DNA of 25,464 nt from an uncultured Prevotella sp. (GTDB lineage Bacteria; Bacteroidota; Bacteroidia; Bacteroidales; Bacteroidaceae). Of this stretch, positions 7,783 to 15,458 are shown piece after piece. The DNA lies in the NCBI GenBank assembly GCA_900551985.1, contig URYG01000019.1, forward strand, positions 1 through 25,464. The letters run 5' to 3'. The position numbers and the translations under genes were made by a program. The first letter of the stretch is position 1; each line of letters starts with the position of its first letter. Below the pieces are notes generated by a model, which had not been told where the DNA came from, searched no databases, and saw only the letters and a list, made by a program, of their open reading frames with translations.

Positions 7783-8076
7783 ATGGCATTTATTATCAAA
7801 CCATTGGTTACTGAGAAGATGACCAAGATTACAGACAAGCAGCCTAACCGCTATGGCTTCGTTGTTCGTCCTGAGGCTAATAAGCTCGAGATTAAGAAGG
7901 AAGTTGAGAGTCTGTATAATGTTACAGTAGTTGACGTGAACACAATTCGCTACGCTGGCAAGCGCTCTGCCCGTTACACAAAGGCAGGTCTTGTTAAGGG
8001 TCAGAAGAATGCGTTCAAGAAGGCAATCGTTACTCTGAAGGAGGGCGATACAATTGATTTTTACAGCAATATTTAA
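7783..8076 (+). CDS. rplW: 50S ribosomal protein L23
   Basis: L23 sits at the tunnel exit and is the docking point for trigger factor and signal recognition particle. The 97-aa protein opens with the diagnostic IIKPLVTEKMTK. It continues with YGFVVRPEANKLEIKKEVES and ends with the usual beta strand GDTIDFYSNI. It is preceded by a clear Shine-Dalgarno sequence, unlike most neighbours, and lies 17 bases after rplD and 8 before rplB. Confidence 0.99.
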   Translation: MAFIIKPLVTEKMTKITDKQPNRYGFVVRPEANKLEIKKEVESLYNVTVVDVNTIRYAGKRSARYTKAGLVKGQKNAFKKAIVTLKEGDTIDFYSNI

Positions 8077-8084
8077 AATAAAAA

Positions 8085-8912
8085 ATGGCAGTACGTAAAT
8101 TAAAACCGGTTACTCCGGGTCAAAGACACAAGGTTATTGGCACGTTCGAGGATATTACTGCATCCGTGCCAGAGAAGTCTCTCGTTTACGGTAAGCGTTC
8201 TACCGGTGGTCGAAACAACACCGGTAAAATGACCGTTCGCTACATTGGTGGTGGTCATAAGCAGAAGTATCGTTTAATCGACTTCAAACGTGAGAAAGAT
8301 GGTGTTCCAGCAGTTGTTAAGACAATCGAGTACGATCCAAACCGTTCGGCTCGTATCGCGTTGCTTTTCTACGCTGATGGTGAAAAACGTTACATTATTG
8401 CTCCTAACGGACTTCAGGTAGGCGCTACTTTGATGTCAGGTGCAGATGCTGCTCCTGAGATCGGTAACTGTCTTCCTTTGGCAAACATCCCTGTAGGTAC
8501 AGTGATCCACAACATCGAGTTGCGTCCTGGTCAGGGTGCTTTGTTGGTTCGTTCGGCTGGTAATTTTGCTCAGTTGACTTCTCGTGAGGGCAGTTATTGT
8601 GTAATTAAGCTCCCTTCTGGTGAAACACGCCAGATTTTGAGTGCTTGTAAGGCTACAGTTGGTAGTGTTGGTAACTCAGACCACGCACTTGAGCAGTCTG
8701 GTAAGGCTGGTCGCTCACGCTGGTTGGGTCGTCGTCCACACAACCGTGGTGTTGTTATGAACCCTGTTGATCACCCAATGGGTGGTGGTGAAGGTCGCCA
8801 GAGTGGTGGTCATCCACGTTCACGTAAGGGCTTGTACGCTAAGGGTCTTAAGACTCGCGCACCTAAGAAGCTTTCTAACAAGTATATTATCGAAAGAGCT
8901 AACAAAAAATAA
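8085..8912 (+). CDS. rplB: 50S ribosomal protein L2
   Basis: L2 is required for subunit association and peptidyl-transferase centre assembly. The 275-aa length is normal. Seen are the RNA-binding segment GRNNTGKMTVRYIGGGHKQK (42-61), PGQGALLVRSAGNFAQL (148-164) and the conserved C-terminal loop MNPVDHPMGGGEGR (225-238). That loop includes His230, matching the functionally important His of the E. coli protein. It ends 10 bases before rpsS. There is no Shine-Dalgarno sequence. Confidence 0.99.
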   Translation: MAVRKLKPVTPGQRHKVIGTFEDITASVPEKSLVYGKRSTGGRNNTGKMTVRYIGGGHKQKYRLIDFKREKDGVPAVVKTIEYDPNRSARIALLFYADGEKRYIIAPNGLQVGATLMSGADAAPEIGNCLPLANIPVGTVIHNIELRPGQGALLVRSAGNFAQLTSREGSYCVIKLPSGETRQILSACKATVGSVGNSDHALEQSGKAGRSRWLGRRPHNRGVVMNPVDHPMGGGEGRQSGGHPRSRKGLYAKGLKTRAPKKLSNKYIIERANKK

Positions 8913-8922
8913 AGAGTAAATT

Positions 8923-9189
8923 ATGAGTCGTTCACTTAAAAAGGGTCCATACATCAACGTTTCTCTCGAGAAGAAGATTCTCGCTATGAACGAGAGTGGC
9001 AAGAAGAATGTTGTTAAGACATGGGCTAGAGCTTCAATGATATCTCCTGATTTCGTAGGACATACTGTTGCAGTTCATAACGGTAATAAATTTATCCCTG
9101 TTTATGTTACAGAGAACATGGTTGGCCACAAGCTTGGAGAGTTCGCTCCAACACGTCGCTTTGGCGGTCACTCTGGTAACAGAAAGTAA
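8923..9189 (+). CDS. rpsS: 30S ribosomal protein S19
   Basis: S19 is a 30S head protein that pairs with S13 near the A-site tRNA and intersubunit bridges. The 88-aa product has the full family pattern: MSRSLKKGPYINVSLEKKI at the start, KTWARASMISPDFVGHTVAV in the middle, and HKLGEFAPTRRFGGHSG near the end. The gap of 37 bases to rplV contains only a small GGTT/AACC inverted repeat. Confidence 0.99.
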   Translation: MSRSLKKGPYINVSLEKKILAMNESGKKNVVKTWARASMISPDFVGHTVAVHNGNKFIPVYVTENMVGHKLGEFAPTRRFGGHSGNRK

Positions 9190-9226
9190 GCTAAGGGTTA
9201 AACCATTTAAAAATTTTAGGTAAATA

Positions 9227-9631
9227 ATGGGAGCAAGAAAACATATTGCGGCTGAGAATTTGAAGGCAGCCCGTAAAAACTTGTACTTCGCTAAGTTGGT
9301 AGGCGTTCCTTCTTCTCCACGTAAGATGCGCTACGTAGTAGACATGATTCGTGGTATGGAGGTTAACCGCGCACTCGGAGTACTTCGCTTCTCTAAGAAG
9401 CAGGCATCTGCTGACGTTGAGAAATTACTCCGTTCAGCTATCGCTAACTGGGAGGCAAAGAATAATCGCAAGGCTGAAGACGGTGAGCTTTATATCAGTA
9501 AGGTCTTCGTTGACGAAGGCGTTACAATGAAACGTATGAGACCTGCACCACAGGGTCGTGGTTATAGAATTCGCAAGCGTTCTAACCATGTTACTCTCTT
9601 TGTTGATGCAAAAACTAATGACGAAAAATAA
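9227..9631 (+). CDS. rplV: 50S ribosomal protein L22
   Basis: L22 spans all domains of 23S rRNA and its beta-hairpin lines the exit tunnel near the macrolide pocket. The 134-aa protein has SPRKMRYVVDMIRGMEVNRA at about residues 29-48. The tunnel hairpin is RMRPAPQGRGYRIRKRSNHV, near residues 104-123. No deletion or duplication is visible in that loop. The N-terminus is longer than in E. coli L22 (110 aa), as is common in Bacteroidetes. Confidence 0.98.
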   Translation: MGARKHIAAENLKAARKNLYFAKLVGVPSSPRKMRYVVDMIRGMEVNRALGVLRFSKKQASADVEKLLRSAIANWEAKNNRKAEDGELYISKVFVDEGVTMKRMRPAPQGRGYRIRKRSNHVTLFVDAKTNDEK

Positions 9632-9640
9632 TTAAGTAGA

Positions 9641-10372
9641 ATGGGACAGAAAGTTAATCCGATTAGTAACCGACTTGGTGTAATCCGTGGTTGGGATTCA
9701 AATTGGTTCGGTGGTAAGAACTTCGGTGACAACCTCGTAGAGGATCAGAAAATCCGTAAGTATCTTAACGAGCGCCTTGCTAAGGCAAGTGTTTCTCGTA
9801 TCGTTATCGAACGTACATTGAAGCTTGTTACCATTACTATTTGCACAGCCCGTCCAGGTATTGTCATTGGTAAAGGTGGTCAGGATGTAGATAAGTTGAA
9901 GGAAGAGTTGAAGAAGCTTTATAAGAAAGATATTCAGATCAACATCTTCGAGGTTAAGAAGCCTGAGCTTGATGCTACCATCGTAGGTAAGAACATTGCG
10001 AGCCAGATTGAGCACATGATTGCTTATCGTCGCGCTATCAAGATGGCAGTTGCCAACACTATGCGTGCTGGTGCTGAGGGTATCAAGATTCAGATTACAG
10101 GTCGTCTGAACGGTGCTGAAATGGCACGTAAGGAAATGTACAAGGAGGGTCGTACACCTCTCCACACATTCCGTGCAGACATCGACTACTGCCAGTGCGA
10201 GGCACTTACCAAGGTAGGTTTGCTTGGCATCAAGGTATGGATTTGCCGTGGTGAGGTTTATGGTAAGGCTGATCTTACACCAAACTTCTCACAGGACAAC
10301 AAGAGCAACAACCGTGGTAACGGCCGCTCTAACAACCGTGGTGGTAATCGTAAAAGAAACAATAACCGTTAA
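9641..10372 (+). CDS. rpsC: 30S ribosomal protein S3 with Asn/Arg/Gly-rich tail
   Basis: S3 lines the mRNA entry channel and contributes helicase activity there. The 243-aa protein has the usual start GQKVNPISNRLGVIRGWDSN, a KH-type RNA-binding loop with IVIGKGG (74-80), and the C-terminal domain with ITGRLNGAEMARKEMYKEGR and HTFRADIDY. After residue 212 comes a low-complexity tail to residue 243. It is rich in Asn, Arg, Gly and Ser (NNRGNGRSNNRGGNRKRNNN) and is unlike the E. coli end. The tail is probably disordered and could contact mRNA or rRNA; that is inference. Confidence 0.98.
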   Translation: MGQKVNPISNRLGVIRGWDSNWFGGKNFGDNLVEDQKIRKYLNERLAKASVSRIVIERTLKLVTITICTARPGIVIGKGGQDVDKLKEELKKLYKKDIQINIFEVKKPELDATIVGKNIASQIEHMIAYRRAIKMAVANTMRAGAEGIKIQITGRLNGAEMARKEMYKEGRTPLHTFRADIDYCQCEALTKVGLLGIKVWICRGEVYGKADLTPNFSQDNKSNNRGNGRSNNRGGNRKRNNNR

Positions 10373-10388
10373 ATTTTAGAAAGCTATC

Positions 10389-10817
10389 ATGTTACAGCCA
10401 AAAAGAGTAAAATATAGAAGACCTCAAGATGGTCGTGGCAACAAGGGCAACGCTCACAGAGGTACACAATTGGCATTCGGTTCTTTCGGCATCAAGACTC
10501 TTGAGTCAAAGTGGATCGATAGCCGTCAGATTGAGGCAGCTCGTGTGGCATTGAACCGCTACATGAACCGTCAGGGTCAGGTCTGGATTCGCATCTTCCC
10601 TGATAAGCCAATCACTCGTAAGCCAGCCGATGTCCGAATGGGTAAAGGTAAGGGTGATCCAGCAGGATGGGTTGCACCTGTTACACCAGGTCGCATTCTC
10701 TTTGAAGTAGAGGGTGTAAGCTTCGACATTGCAAAGGAGGGACTCCGTCTTTGCGCTCAGAAGCTTCCTGTGAAGACTAAGTTTATTGTTAGACGTGATT
10801 ACGATAAAAACGCTTAA
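10389..10817 (+). CDS. rplP: 50S ribosomal protein L16
   Basis: L16 helps form the A-site side of the peptidyl-transferase region and is a late assembly protein. The 142-aa sequence starts MLQPKRVKYRRPQDGRGNKG. It holds the diagnostic KPADVRMGKGKGDPAGWVAP and ends with ALRLCAQ-like LRLCAQKLPVKTKFIVRRDY. Two bases (TT) separate its TAA from the rpmC ATG. Confidence 0.99.
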   Translation: MLQPKRVKYRRPQDGRGNKGNAHRGTQLAFGSFGIKTLESKWIDSRQIEAARVALNRYMNRQGQVWIRIFPDKPITRKPADVRMGKGKGDPAGWVAPVTPGRILFEVEGVSFDIAKEGLRLCAQKLPVKTKFIVRRDYDKNA

Positions 10818-10819
10818 TT

Positions 10820-11014
10820 ATGAAGATTGCAGAAATTAAAAATATCGAGACCAAGGAATTGGTTGAGAAGCTGGAGGCAGCAGTTGACGCTTTGAACAAG
10901 AAGAAGATCAACCACAACGTAACTCCACTTGAGAATCCATCAGAGATTAAGGTTGCTCGTCGTGATATCGCACGTATGAAAACTGAACTTCGTCAGAGAG
11001 AACTTAACAAATAA
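10820..11014 (+). CDS. rpmC: 50S ribosomal protein L29
   Basis: L29 is a small two-helix protein near the tunnel exit beside L23. At 64 aa it has the family pattern MKIAEIKNIETKELVEKLEA at the start and the second helix ARRDIARMKTELRQREL at the end. It is squeezed between rplP and rpsQ with 2-base gaps on both sides, so it is likely translated by reinitiation. There is no Shine-Dalgarno sequence. Confidence 0.98.
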   Translation: MKIAEIKNIETKELVEKLEAAVDALNKKKINHNVTPLENPSEIKVARRDIARMKTELRQRELNK

Positions 11015-11016
11015 TA

Positions 11017-11283
11017 ATGGTCCAGATGGAAACAAGAAATTTAAGAAAAGTAAGACAGGGTGTTGTTATCAGCAACAAGATGGATAAAACCATTGTTATT
11101 GCAGCTAAGTTCAAGGAGATGCACCCTATTTATGGTAAGTTTGTCCAGAAGACAAAGAAGTACCATGCACATGACGAGAATAATGAGGCTAACGTAGGTG
11201 ATACTGTTATGATCATGGAAACTCGTCCTCTGTCTAAGACAAAGAGATGGAGATTAGTACAAATCGTTGAAAAAGCTAAGTAA
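11017..11283 (+). CDS. rpsQ: 30S ribosomal protein S17
   Basis: S17 is a primary 16S rRNA-binding protein of the 30S body. The 88-aa product has the OB-fold pattern RQGVVISNKMDKTIVIA, then HPIYGKFVQKTKKYHAHDEN, GDTVMIMETRPLSKTKRWRL and VEKAK. The start at 11017 is 2 bases after the rpmC stop. An alternative ATG at 11026 would give METRNLRK, which is closer to typical S17 starts. Neither has a Shine-Dalgarno sequence, and the first is preferred for its junction spacing. Confidence 0.97.
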   Translation: MVQMETRNLRKVRQGVVISNKMDKTIVIAAKFKEMHPIYGKFVQKTKKYHAHDENNEANVGDTVMIMETRPLSKTKRWRLVQIVEKAK

Positions 11284-11285
11284 TT

Positions 11286-11651
11286 ATGATACAGGCAGAA
11301 TCAAGACTTACAGTATGTGATAACAGCGGTGCTCGCGAGGCTCTTTGCATTCGAGTTCTCGGTGGTACAGGCCGTCGTTACGCTAGCGTTGGTGACGTGA
11401 TTGTCGTTGCTGTCAAGAACGTTATCCCATCAAGTGATTTGAAGAAGGGTGCAGTATCAAAGGCTTTGATTGTTCGCACAAAGAAGGAGATTCGTCGTGC
11501 TGACGGTTCATATATCCGTTTCGACGATAACGCTTGTGTATTGCTCAACAATGCAGGTGAGCTTCGTGGTAGTCGTATCTTCGGCCCTGTTGCTCGTGAG
11601 CTTCGTGCAGTTAATATGAAAGTCGTTTCTTTGGCACCTGAGGTTCTTTAA
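11286..11651 (+). CDS. rplN: 50S ribosomal protein L14
   Basis: L14 forms an intersubunit bridge and is the docking site of the silencing factor RsfS. The 121-aa sequence is canonical, with MIQAESRLTVCDNSGAREAL, YASVGDVIVVAVKNVIP, SYIRFDDNACVLLNN and GSRIFGPVARELR. In E. coli this gene begins the spc operon. Here it follows rpsQ by 2 bases (TAATTATG) with no promoter, so the S10 and spc groups appear to be one transcript. Confidence 0.99.
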   Translation: MIQAESRLTVCDNSGAREALCIRVLGGTGRRYASVGDVIVVAVKNVIPSSDLKKGAVSKALIVRTKKEIRRADGSYIRFDDNACVLLNNAGELRGSRIFGPVARELRAVNMKVVSLAPEVL

Positions 11652-11671
11652 TATTTTAAAAGTATAAAGTA

Positions 11672-11989
11672 ATGAGTAAGTTACATATTAAGAAAGACGA
11701 TACCGTTATCGTTATTGCCGGTGCTGATAAGGGCAAGACAGGTAAGGTGCTCAAGGTCCTCGTTGACGAGAACCGTGCCATCGTAGAGGGTGTGCACATG
11801 GTATCTAAGAGCACTAAGCCATCTGCACAGAATCCTCAGGGAGGCATCGTAAAGCAGGAGGCTCCTATTCATATCTCAAATTTGAGTTTGATCGATCCTA
11901 AGAGTGGCAAGGCTACTCGCGTTGCTATCAAGCATGAGGGTAAAAACGTTGTTCGCATCGCTAAAAAGTCAGGGGAGGAAATCAAGTAA
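11672..11989 (+). CDS. rplX: 50S ribosomal protein L24
   Basis: L24 initiates 50S assembly at the 5' end of 23S rRNA and lies near the tunnel exit. The 105-aa protein begins with a KOW motif (DDTVIVIAGADKGKTGKVLK) and continues with RAIVEGVHMVSKSTKPS and GGIVKQEAPIHISN. Its last codons contain the Shine-Dalgarno sequence of rplE, and its stop overlaps the rplE ATG by one base. Confidence 0.99.
   Translation: MSKLHIKKDDTVIVIAGADKGKTGKVLKVLVDENRAIVEGVHMVSKSTKPSAQNPQGGIVKQEAPIHISNLSLIDPKSGKATRVAIKHEGKNVVRIAKKSGEEIK
11972..11978 (+). promoter_or_regulatory. Strong Shine-Dalgarno sequence of rplE inside rplX
   Basis: GGGGAGG lies 10 bases before the rplE ATG (11989) and encodes part of the L24 C-terminus. 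It is paired with a TAATG overlap, so rplE has both an anti-16S site and stop-start coupling. Confidence 0.7.
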
Positions 11990-12543
11990 TGGATACAGCA
12001 CAGTTAAAGAAAGTATATAAGGAGACAATCGCTCCTGCTCTTCAGAAGCAGTTCAACTATTCTTCAGCAATGGAGATTCCAGTTTTGAAGAAGATTGTCA
12101 TCAACCAGGGTCTCGGTGACGCTACACAGGACAAGAAGATTGTTGACGTAGCTATCAACGAGATTACTGCTATCACCGGTCAGAAGGCTGTTGCTACATA
12201 TTCTAAGAAGGATATCGCAAACTTCAAGCTTCGTAAGAAGATGCCTATCGGTGTTATGGTAACATTGCGTCGTGAGCGTATGTACGAGTTCTTGGAGAAG
12301 CTCGTTCGTGTTTCTCTTCCTCGTATCCGCGACTTCAAGGGTATTGAGAGCAAGTTCGATGGCCGTGGTAACTACACATTGGGTATCACAGAGCAGATCA
12401 TCTTCCCAGAGATCAACATCGATGAGATTGACCGTATTCAGGGTATGAATATCACCTTCGTTACAACTGCAAAGACAGACGAGGAAGGTTTTGCACTTCT
12501 GAAGGCATTCGGTCTTCCATTCAAGAACGCAAATAAAGATTAA
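11989..12543 (+). CDS. rplE: 50S ribosomal protein L5
   Basis: L5 binds 5S rRNA in the central protuberance. The 184-aa product shows the family pattern: EIPVLKKIVINQGLGDATQD, TGQKAVATYSKKDIANFKLR, PIGVMVTLRRERMYEFLEKL, and RIRDFKGIESKFDGRGNYTL before LGITEQIIFPEI. Its start overlaps the rplX stop, and rpsN follows after 5 bases. Confidence 0.99.
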   Translation: MDTAQLKKVYKETIAPALQKQFNYSSAMEIPVLKKIVINQGLGDATQDKKIVDVAINEITAITGQKAVATYSKKDIANFKLRKKMPIGVMVTLRRERMYEFLEKLVRVSLPRIRDFKGIESKFDGRGNYTLGITEQIIFPEINIDEIDRIQGMNITFVTTAKTDEEGFALLKAFGLPFKNANKD

Positions 12544-12548
12544 GAGAT

Positions 12549-12851
12549 ATGGCAAAAGAATCAATGAAAGCTCGCGAGATTAAGCGTGCAAAGCTTGTAG
12601 CTCGTTACGCTGAGAAGCGCGAAGCTCTGAAAAAGATTATTGCAACTTCTAATGATCCAGCCGAAGCATACGAGGCAGCTCGTAAGCTTCAGGCTATCCC
12701 TAAGAATGCAAACCCTATCCGTCTTCACAACCGTTGCAAGATCACTGGTCGTCCAAAGGGTTATATCCGCCAGTTCGGTCTTTCACGTATCCAGTTCCGT
12801 GAGATGGCTTCTGCAGGTTTGATTCCAGGTGTTAAGAAGGCAAGCTGGTAA
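12549..12851 (+). CDS. rpsN: 30S ribosomal protein S14, long zinc-free type
   Basis: S14 belongs to the 30S head next to S3 and S10. The 100-aa length and sequence (MAKESMKAREIKRAKLVARY at the start, NRCKITGRPKGYIRQFGLSR, and IPGVKKASW at the end) match the long form found in E. coli. It lacks the CxxC pairs of the short zinc form; only one Cys remains, in NRCKITG. The 73-base gap after it, before rpsH, holds a small hairpin. Confidence 0.99.
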   Translation: MAKESMKAREIKRAKLVARYAEKREALKKIIATSNDPAEAYEAARKLQAIPKNANPIRLHNRCKITGRPKGYIRQFGLSRIQFREMASAGLIPGVKKASW

Positions 12852-12887
12852 TCTTTACAGGCAAGGAATTTTTTATTATTTAATATT

Positions 12888-12904
12888 GTCGGGGTAGTCC
12901 CGAT
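12888..12904 (+). promoter_or_regulatory. Small hairpin in the rpsN-rpsH spacer
   Basis: GTCGGG (12888-12893) and CCCGAT (12899-12904) pair around the 5-base loop GTAGT (one G-U pair). The spacer is otherwise A/T-rich, and no promoter box was seen. A role in RNA processing or in S8-type control is possible but unsupported. Confidence 0.3.
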
Positions 12905-12924
12905 TAATTAAACATTTATATTTT

Positions 12925-13320
12925 ATGACAGATCCAATAGCAGATTATCTGACAAGACTCAGAAACGCAATCATGGCTCATCACCGTGTTGTAGAAGTTC
13001 CTGCGTCTAACTTGAAGAAAGAGATTACAAAGATCCTCTTCGAGAAAGGTTACATCCTCAACTACAAGTTTGTAGAGGATGGTCCTCAGGGCTCAATCAA
13101 GGTTGCCTTGAAGTACAACCCAACTACAAAGCAAAACGCTATCAAGTGTTTGAAGCGCGTGTCTACTCCAGGTTTGCGTAAGTACACTGGTTACAAGGAC
13201 ATGCCAAGAGTTATTAACGGATTAGGTATTGCTATCTTATCTACATCCAAAGGTGTAATGACAGACAAAGAGGCTTCTGATCTTAAGATCGGTGGCGAGG
13301 TTCTTTGCTATATTTATTAA
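12925..13320 (+). CDS. rpsH: 30S ribosomal protein S8
   Basis: S8 is a primary binder of the 16S central domain and, in E. coli, represses the spc operon. The 131-aa protein starts MTDPIADYLTRLRNAIMAHH. It contains the ISTPGLR-like motif RVSTPGLRKYTGYKDMPRV and ends with the conserved ILSTSKGVMTDKEASDLKIG and GEVLCYIY. There is no Shine-Dalgarno sequence. Confidence 0.99.
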   Translation: MTDPIADYLTRLRNAIMAHHRVVEVPASNLKKEITKILFEKGYILNYKFVEDGPQGSIKVALKYNPTTKQNAIKCLKRVSTPGLRKYTGYKDMPRVINGLGIAILSTSKGVMTDKEASDLKIGGEVLCYIY

Positions 13321-13322
13321 TT

Positions 13323-13327
13323 GGAGG
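13323..13327 (+). promoter_or_regulatory. Shine-Dalgarno sequence fixing the rplF start
   Basis: GGAGG lies 7 bases before the ATG at 13335. It supports that start over the in-frame ATG at 13305, which lies inside rpsH. Confidence 0.8.
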
Positions 13328-13334
13328 CTTTTAT

Positions 13335-13907
13335 ATGTCTAGAATAGGAAAATTGCCAATTAGTATCCCTGCAGGTGTTACTGTAAACTATGACAACGAT
13401 TCACACGTTTGTACAGTAAAGGGCCCTAAGGGTGAACTTTCTCAGTGGATTGATCCATCTATCAAGTTTATCAACGCAGATGGTCAGATTAGCTTTGAAA
13501 TCGATGAAAATAGTCCTGTAAATGTTAAGCAGAAGCAGGCTTTCCACGGTTTGTATCGCTCTCTCGTTAACAACATGGTTGTTGGCGTTAGCGCTGGTTA
13601 TACAAAGGTTTTGGAATTGGTAGGTGTTGGTTATCGTGTTTCTAACCAGGGCAACTTGATCGAGTTCGCTTTGGGTTACACTCACCCTATTTTCATCCAG
13701 TTGCCTAAGGAGATTAAGGTTGAGACTAAGTCTGAAAGAAACCAGAACCCAATCTTGACATTGGAGTCATGCGACAAGCAGTTGTTGGGACTCGTTTGTG
13801 CAAAAATTCGTTCTTTCCGCAAGCCTGAGCCTTATAAGGGTAAGGGTATTCTCTTCAAGGGTGAAGTTATTCGCAGAAAGTCTGGTAAGAGTGCTTCAGC
13901 TAAGTAA
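13335..13907 (+). CDS. rplF: 50S ribosomal protein L6
   Basis: L6 lies near the sarcin-ricin loop and is needed for factor binding. From the chosen start the product is 190 aa and begins MSRIGKLPISIPAGVTVNYD, the usual family N-terminus. The two repeated L6 folds are visible, with GLYRSLVNNMVVGVSAGYTK and LVGVGYRVSNQGNLIEFALG at the junction. The end is RKPEPYKGKGILFKGEVIRR. An upstream in-frame ATG at 13305 would add ten residues unlike any L6. It lies 14 bases after rpsH. Confidence 0.99.
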   Translation: MSRIGKLPISIPAGVTVNYDNDSHVCTVKGPKGELSQWIDPSIKFINADGQISFEIDENSPVNVKQKQAFHGLYRSLVNNMVVGVSAGYTKVLELVGVGYRVSNQGNLIEFALGYTHPIFIQLPKEIKVETKSERNQNPILTLESCDKQLLGLVCAKIRSFRKPEPYKGKGILFKGEVIRRKSGKSASAK

Positions 13908-13925
13908 TTTTAATTATTTACGATT

Positions 13926-14270
13926 ATGACAACAAAGAAAGTAGAAAGACGAATTAAGATAAAGTTCCGCATTCGTAAGAATGTTAACGGAACAGCTGAG
14001 CGTCCACGTCTCAGTGTATTCCGCTCTAACAAGCAGATTTACGCTCAGGTTATTAATGATTTGACAGGCACTACACTTGCATCAGCTTCTTCACTCGGTT
14101 TGGAGAAGATGCCTAAGCAGGAGCAGGCAACTAAGGTTGGCGAGCTCATCGCTGAGAAGGCAAAGGCTGCTGGCGTTGAGTCAGTAGTTTTCGACCGTAA
14201 CGGTTATCTCTACCACGGTCGTGTAAAGCAGTTGGCTGACGGTGCTCGTAATGGTGGTCTTAAATTTTAA
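13926..14270 (+). CDS. rplR: 50S ribosomal protein L18
   Basis: L18 binds 5S rRNA together with L5 in the central protuberance. The 114-aa protein has RPRLSVFRSNKQIYAQVIND at about residues 25-44, GELIAEKAKAAGVESVVFDR, and the C-terminal YHGRVKQLADGARNGGLKF. It is preceded directly by ACGATT, a hexamer also found before rpsE and rplO. Confidence 0.99.
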   Translation: MTTKKVERRIKIKFRIRKNVNGTAERPRLSVFRSNKQIYAQVINDLTGTTLASASSLGLEKMPKQEQATKVGELIAEKAKAAGVESVVFDRNGYLYHGRVKQLADGARNGGLKF

Positions 14271-14276
14271 ACGATT

Positions 14277-14789
14277 ATGGCAATGGATAAAGTAAAGGTA
14301 AATAACGAAGAAGTACTTAAGGATCGCTTGGTTGCAATCAACCGTGTAACTAAGGTTACCAAGGGTGGTCGTACTTTCACATTCGCTGCTATCGTCGTTG
14401 TAGGTGACGGTAACGGTGTTATCGGTTACGGTCTTGGTAAGGCAGGTGAGGTTACAGCTGCTATTGCTAAGGGTACTGAGGCTGCTAAGAAGAACTTGGT
14501 TAAGGTTCCTGTACTCAAGGGTACAGTTCCTCACGAGGTAGAGACAGCTTTCGGTGGTGCTAAGGTTCTCATCAAGCCAGCTGCTGCCGGTACTGGTTTG
14601 AAGGCCGGTGGTGCTATGCGTGCTGTTCTTGAGAGCGTAGGTATCAAGGACGTTATTGCAAAGTCTAAGGGTTCATCTAATGCCCACAACCTGGTTAAGG
14701 CTACTATCGCTGCTCTCGCAGAGATGCGTGATGCTTACACTGTAGCAGGTGAGCGTGGTATCAGTATGGATAAAGTATTTAACGGTTAA
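14277..14789 (+). CDS. rpsE: 30S ribosomal protein S5
   Basis: S5 lies at the mRNA entry channel with S3 and S4 and affects accuracy. The 170-aa protein has LKDRLVAINRVTKVTKGGRT followed by the dsRBD-like loop GDGNGVIGYGLGKAGEV. The C-terminal domain is recognised from GTGLKAGGAMRAVLESVGI and SKGSSNAHNLVKATIAAL. A second ATG at 14283 would shorten it by two residues. It lies 6 bases after rplR with ACGATT directly before the ATG. Confidence 0.99.
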   Translation: MAMDKVKVNNEEVLKDRLVAINRVTKVTKGGRTFTFAAIVVVGDGNGVIGYGLGKAGEVTAAIAKGTEAAKKNLVKVPVLKGTVPHEVETAFGGAKVLIKPAAAGTGLKAGGAMRAVLESVGIKDVIAKSKGSSNAHNLVKATIAALAEMRDAYTVAGERGISMDKVFNG

Positions 14790-14805
14790 TTAGGATTTAT
14801 CGAAT

Positions 14806-14982
14806 ATGGCAACAATTAAAGTCAAGCAGATTAAGAGTAAGATCGGTGCTCCAGTTGATCAGAAGCGTACACTCGCTTGTCTGGGTCTCCGCAAGATTTC
14901 TCAGGTTGTTGAGGTAGAGGATACTCCTAGCAACCGTGGTATGATCCGTAAGGTTCATCACCTCGTAAGTGTAGTTGATTAA
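14806..14982 (+). CDS. rpmD: 50S ribosomal protein L30
   Basis: L30 is a small protein of the large subunit. The product is 58 aa and begins MATIKVKQIKSKIGAPVDQK. It continues TLACLGLRKI and ends GMIRKVHHLVSVVD, the normal L30 pattern and length. It lies 16 bases after rpsE and 26 before rplO, the usual spc position. A weak AGGA (14792-14795) precedes the ATG. Confidence 0.98.
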   Translation: MATIKVKQIKSKIGAPVDQKRTLACLGLRKISQVVEVEDTPSNRGMIRKVHHLVSVVD

Positions 14983-15008
14983 TTAATCTCAAAAAATTAG
15001 GAACGATT

Positions 15009-15455
15009 ATGAAATTAAATAATTTGAAACCTGCTGCAGGTTCTACCCATTCACGTCGTCGTATTGGTCGTGGTCCAGGTTCTGGTCTCGGTGGTACTTC
15101 TACACGTGGTCACAAGGGTGCCAAGGCTCGTTCTGGTTATAAGAGAAAGATTGGTTTCGAAGGTGGTCAGATGCCATTGCAGCGTCGTGTTCCAAAGGCT
15201 GGTTTCAAGAACATCAACCATAAGGAGTACTTCGCAGTAAACCTTTCAACTCTTCAGGCTCTTGCAGAAGCAAAGAACCTTACAAAGATCGGTATTGAGG
15301 AACTCAAGGCAGCTGGTCTTACCAATGGTAAGGAGCTCGTTAAGGTTCTCGGTAACGGTGAACTCAAAGCAAAATTGGAAGTTGAAGCTAATGCTTTCTC
15401 AAAGACTGCCGAAGAAGCAATCAAGGCAGTAGGTGGTAACGCAACTATAATCTAA
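15009..15455 (+). CDS. rplO: 50S ribosomal protein L15
   Basis: L15 is a late 50S assembly protein contacting many 23S helices. The 148-aa sequence has the glycine-rich basic N-terminal extension RRIGRGPGSGLGGTSTRGHK, then KIGFEGGQMPLQRRVPKAGF, and a C-terminal globular domain ending AIKAVGGNATII. AGGA and ACGATT precede the ATG. secY follows after 3 bases, the classical arrangement. Confidence 0.99.
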   Translation: MKLNNLKPAAGSTHSRRRIGRGPGSGLGGTSTRGHKGAKARSGYKRKIGFEGGQMPLQRRVPKAGFKNINHKEYFAVNLSTLQALAEAKNLTKIGIEELKAAGLTNGKELVKVLGNGELKAKLEVEANAFSKTAEEAIKAVGGNATII

Positions 15456-15458
15456 GTA

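Noticed and set aside
13305..13334. Upstream in-frame start for rplF
   Set aside because: It lies in the rpsH coding sequence and adds ten residues unlike L6. GGAGG at 13323 points to the ATG at 13335.
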